Below are positions 60,312-64,000 of a DNA stretch of 64,000 nucleotides, in pieces (the stretch's first letter is position 1; every line of letters starts with the position of its first letter). A program made the position numbers and the translations under genes. The notes under the pieces are model-generated. The model did not search any database and was not told the DNA's origin. It saw only the letters and a program-made list of their open reading frames with translations. Origin of the DNA: Quillaja saponaria (taxonomy: Eukaryota; Streptophyta; Magnoliopsida; Fabales; Quillajaceae); contig CM055611.1 of NCBI GenBank assembly GCA_029379385.1, positions 4,340,001 through 4,404,000 on the forward strand, given 5' to 3'.

Positions 60312-60319
60312 CTTATCAC

Positions 60320-63300
60320 ACTACAAGCATTCTGGCTTCTTACTACCTCGAAGAATTTATGGAGGGCATTGAAGTTGTTGCAGCTCGGAGAGGTCAATTT
60401 CAAATAATTTTTATTTTCTCCAGCTTGCTCATAATTAATTAAAGAACTCTTGTCATTTCCGTTTCTATACTACGAAACTTATCACAGAAATGCAACCATG
60501 AAATTTTGGTGGAAAGACAAGTTGTTTCCACCCAAAACGAGTCAACGAGAACAGGGAATTTGAAGATTTGAAAATCTAAATTTTTGAATGTGTACAAAAA
60601 AGGAAGAGAAAAGAAAAAAGGAAAGAATCAAAACAGTGCAAGAAGACAAATAGCAGAGAATCTAAGTACCTCAGCTACTGAATTGAAGATAGAAGTTACA
60701 AAGAAAAAAAAACCCTGAGCTGTGACCCGTGTCTTCTTCTCCTTCGTAACAGGTATGATCAGATGGGTTCTTGACGATTGAATAGCTTGCTTTGATTTGT
60801 CTTCATCGTTGGAGCTTTCTCTCTGTTCCTCTTGCTTCTCCGTCTTTCGATCTCTCTGTGACTCTGTCTAGCTCTCAGTTTTATTTTCAGTTTGTTACTT
60901 TAAAAATACATGGCAATGAAAATAAAAGGTTCTTCAGTTTTATTTTCATTTGTTATTTTAAAAATAAAAATACAAAAATCATATATTATGTACTAGAATT
61001 AGAAGTCCATGTCTCTTAAACAACTTAAGAGTTAACCGAACGGTGAGGAGTTATTTATTTATTTATTTGTTTTTTTTGGTTTTTTACAAATATTTTATTT
61101 TAATTTAATTTAACTTACAATTCAACAAAATATGGGTGGGTAAACATCTCATAACCTTTTTTTTATACAAATATTTTGCATTAATAATTAATATAAGTAG
61201 TGATAGGTAATTTTAAAATTTTTGGCCATATACTTATAATTAGTTTATTACTATGTTTTATTATATATGTTTCAAAAAAATTATTATGTACATGCCGTTT
61301 ATCATTTTTATTTTTGAACTTACCGAAACGGTACCTCAACCAATTTCAATTACCTGGTCATATGTTAATGGGGCTTGGTTGGCTTATCATATAATGACAA
61401 TATATAAGACTATCAAATTGCCTCTTATATAAAAATTGTTTGACGTATTGTATAAGGACGGCATAATAATAAAAAATTATTAAATAGACTCTTATACAAA
61501 GTTTGATATCACATGATTATATATACTTATATTGTTGACTCATTATCATGCCTACCAGTAATATACTATCCAATCTTACATGATACACCAAACGAGTCTT
61601 TAATATCTAAATGCTTCCCTACAATTTATAGTTGTGCATCTAGCAATTGATTTTTATTGTAAAGAACCCTAAGCTAGTATCCTGCATAGAGTGCAGATTT
61701 CATTGCCATGTATTTAAAGTGATTTATATTTTGAAGCAGAGTGAATCTTGGTTCATGTTTTAGGAACAACCCAGTTTGGCATTTCAAGATGTTTAGGATT
61801 TTAGCTTATCTACTATCTCATACACACTTCCTGTAATAGCTTCACTTAAATTCCTACAACTCACATATTAGTTTATACTCTGCAAGGTAAGTTTCCTTCC
61901 ATGTTCTATCAGAAACACGATATGCAGCAGAACGTTCCAGATTCAAATTCACAGCAAAACTAATAACATCAAATATAGTATTATGTCATCCTTGGAGCAA
62001 ACTAGCATGATCCATATGACTGGCTTGCCTTTTTCTCAGTGTTGATCTCTGACTCGTCTATATTATTTCCTATATTGTTTCGTAGGTATGTGACACAAAC
62101 AGTATGATTTGATTAGCATATTCATGTTCTGAGCATGAACACATCAACCTTGATGGTATACAGTTATGCCTTTCTTTATCTGTGTAGTTTTTGTTAACGA
62201 CTGTCTTATGAATGTGGGAAATATACCCAATTTGTCTGTTAGAGCCAGTGATAATTGTAAATGGCAGTGGAAGAGAGAAATCAATAGAAGGAGCTGCGAG
62301 ATGTGTCTGGAAGCATTAGTTCAGTGCTTTTGCCCCTCTATACCTTAGTATGAACTTGAACGATTGATTTGCAAACAAGAATTTATCGAGGTTAAGCTTT
62401 CATTATTTGAGGATGGACCAAGAGACCTTCTGCTGACATGATCTTAATTTGCAATTACTCAATTGTTTTTATTATTTGCTTTTATACTAGTGGTTACAGA
62501 GGATACAATAGTGTGGCATAATACTCTAGCTATGCCCTATTTCTTTTCTTTAAGCACCCAATTGTTTCTTATTCCATGTGGTTCAGACATGTAATAGCTG
62601 TATTTTACTTTGCTTCATGTACTTGAATCAGATTGATGTCAAAATTGGGATTCCTAATAATGGAAAATGGAGAACAAAAGTTCTGCACAGATTGTCTACT
62701 TTCTATCAATGACCTGTTAGAGCACAAATATCTTGCATCTACTTAAACATGACGAGTACATAAACATTACGTTTGTTCTTTTACGATCCTAATTAACTAC
62801 TTTTTTTACTTGTGCAATTTTCGAACCAGATGCCATTAAGGTGTGGTGTGGTTATTTGATCAATGGTATTCTTCCTTCCTTCCTCTCTAAATTGCTTTTT
62901 ATTGATTGATTAGGTAGTATTTGCAAGTGTTAAATAGAAGCAAGATAGGATGAAATCCAGAGCTGCAAAACAAAAACAATCAGAAAGAAAAAATACAAGA
63001 TGTATTGAGGTTCGGCTCAATTTAGCTTATTTTTTCATTGAAAAGATTGGAATTCACTATTCTGTTATTGGAGAAAATACAAGTGTTTTGCATAAAAAAT
63101 AGACTGAAATCTTAGAGTTAACTGTTTTTATATATAGGCTAAAAGAAATAAACAAATCCTAATTTTTTTTCTCTCGTTCTCTTGTTATAGAATAGGCCAA
63201 TGGCCTATCAGCCTATTTTTACGCGTTATGAATTAAAACTTGATCTTTGAGTTGTAATTATCTAACAAGTCGCATCACAAAACTTTGTCCCTACGCAATA

Positions 63301-64000
63301 CGCAATAACAAGACAACACACAACAGAAATGAAGAAATAGAACATGCAAAATAGAAATGCACTACAGGACAGACAGTCATCTGGAAGTTACGAGTACTTG
63401 ATTGATTCATTTGGCAGTCAGAGAAAAAAAATAAAATTGTCAAGAGTTTTTGATAAATTGTTCACATCCTCCCCCACTTTATCATAGATCCAAATGGAGC
63501 CTGATAAAATTTTTTGTCATGTGTTTCACAATATTGAAACACAGTAGCAGGTAACACGTAATCTGCATGAAACTTAACAACAACAGCACAAGCACAACCG
63601 AATGTGTGTTCTCTGGTTGTATTTCAAAAAATATTTGTTAGGTGTTTTGTTATATTTGGTTAGAGTTGTGAAATATTGGAGTAAATTAACAGGAGCAATC
63701 ATTTTAACATTCACTAGTTATTTATTGTGGAATAGATGAGACCGAATACCATGAACTCTTTGGTGAAAACCATGAGTACTATCTTATTAAAATTCTAATT
63801 AATTTTGACAATCATCTAATTTGGTGTTCTTTTTTTCTTTTTTTTTAAATTATGTGGTATTTATGATCATATTGATGGTACATGTACTTGTCCTCTTTAC
63901 TGTTCATGATTCGATTCAGCCTATTCAGCTTTTTTTTAAAAAAAATAAAATTATATGATCTATTACAAATTTATTCTTATTTAGTCATATGTATTTTTAT
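60320..64000. other. Intergenic DNA to the window end, no gene recognised
   Basis: Several short frames (60792-61019, 61200-61394, 62166-62348) show no family motif. Near 63000, AAGATGTATTGAGGTTCGGC resembles a string common near plant copia primer regions, but no LTR border was found. No RNA gene seen. Confidence 0.4.

Noticed and set aside
1..64000. CRISPR arrays, rRNA genes or bacterial operons
   Set aside because: No regularly spaced short repeats, rRNA landmarks or operon-like coding density; the window is plant nuclear DNA.

Overview
The window looks like nuclear DNA from a flowering plant, most likely a eudicot. It is AT-rich with long non-coding stretches. Its genes have introns with canonical GT/AG borders and belong to plant-only families (NPH3/RPT2-type BTB proteins, DUF4228/PADRE proteins, Sec14-nodulin proteins, trihelix factors). 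The mobile DNA is typical of plants: Ty1/copia, a Ty3-like large LTR element, L1-type LINE ends and hAT-type MITEs. I cannot name the species. I see no bacterial operons, CRISPR arrays, rRNA or confident tRNA genes.

Layout. (a) 1-3935 and 27985-33070 are two direct-orientation copies of one segment. It carries a DUF4228 gene on + and, converging on it, an NPH3/BTB gene on -. The right-hand NPH3 gene is intact: four exons, 613 codons, exon 1 at 33789-33856. The left-hand copy is a pseudogene with a deletion of about 1 kb that removes the BTB region. Both DUF4228 copies are frameshifted, at different places. (b) 5510-27290, between the copies, is almost wholly mobile DNA: minus-strand retroposon 3' ends, a foldback-like inverted repeat with arms of about 1 kb, a Ty3 integrase scrap, and a LARD-like LTR element with a 3.8 kb 3' LTR and a truncated 5' LTR. 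Inside the LARD sits a rearranged copia complex containing an internal inversion, a shared LTR and a palindrome. (c) 33857-41960 is mainly AT-rich intergenic DNA with an inverted-repeat element, a SINE-like sequence and a 310-bp repeat. (d) 42223-51790 is a minus-strand Sec14-like phosphatidylinositol-transfer (SFH) gene with 13 coding exons; one intron carries a LINE with a 13-bp target-site duplication and a twin-priming structure. (e) 51800-57900 is intergenic, with a hAT-type MITE (8-bp duplication) and an inverted, nearly identical partner of the 310-bp repeat, so the pair flanks the SFH gene. (f) 57959-58849 is a single-exon trihelix transcription factor. Beyond it are a second hAT-type element and about 3.7 kb in which I recognise no gene.

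Three host genes appear functional: NPH3-like, SFH and trihelix. They look like independent loci rather than a functional cluster. I found no convincing new biological system. The most informative structures are the unevenly decayed gene-pair duplication, the copia palindrome and inversion, the histidine-rich insert in the copia RNase H, the foldback-like element, the twin-primed LINE and an overlapping upstream ORF at the SFH start.
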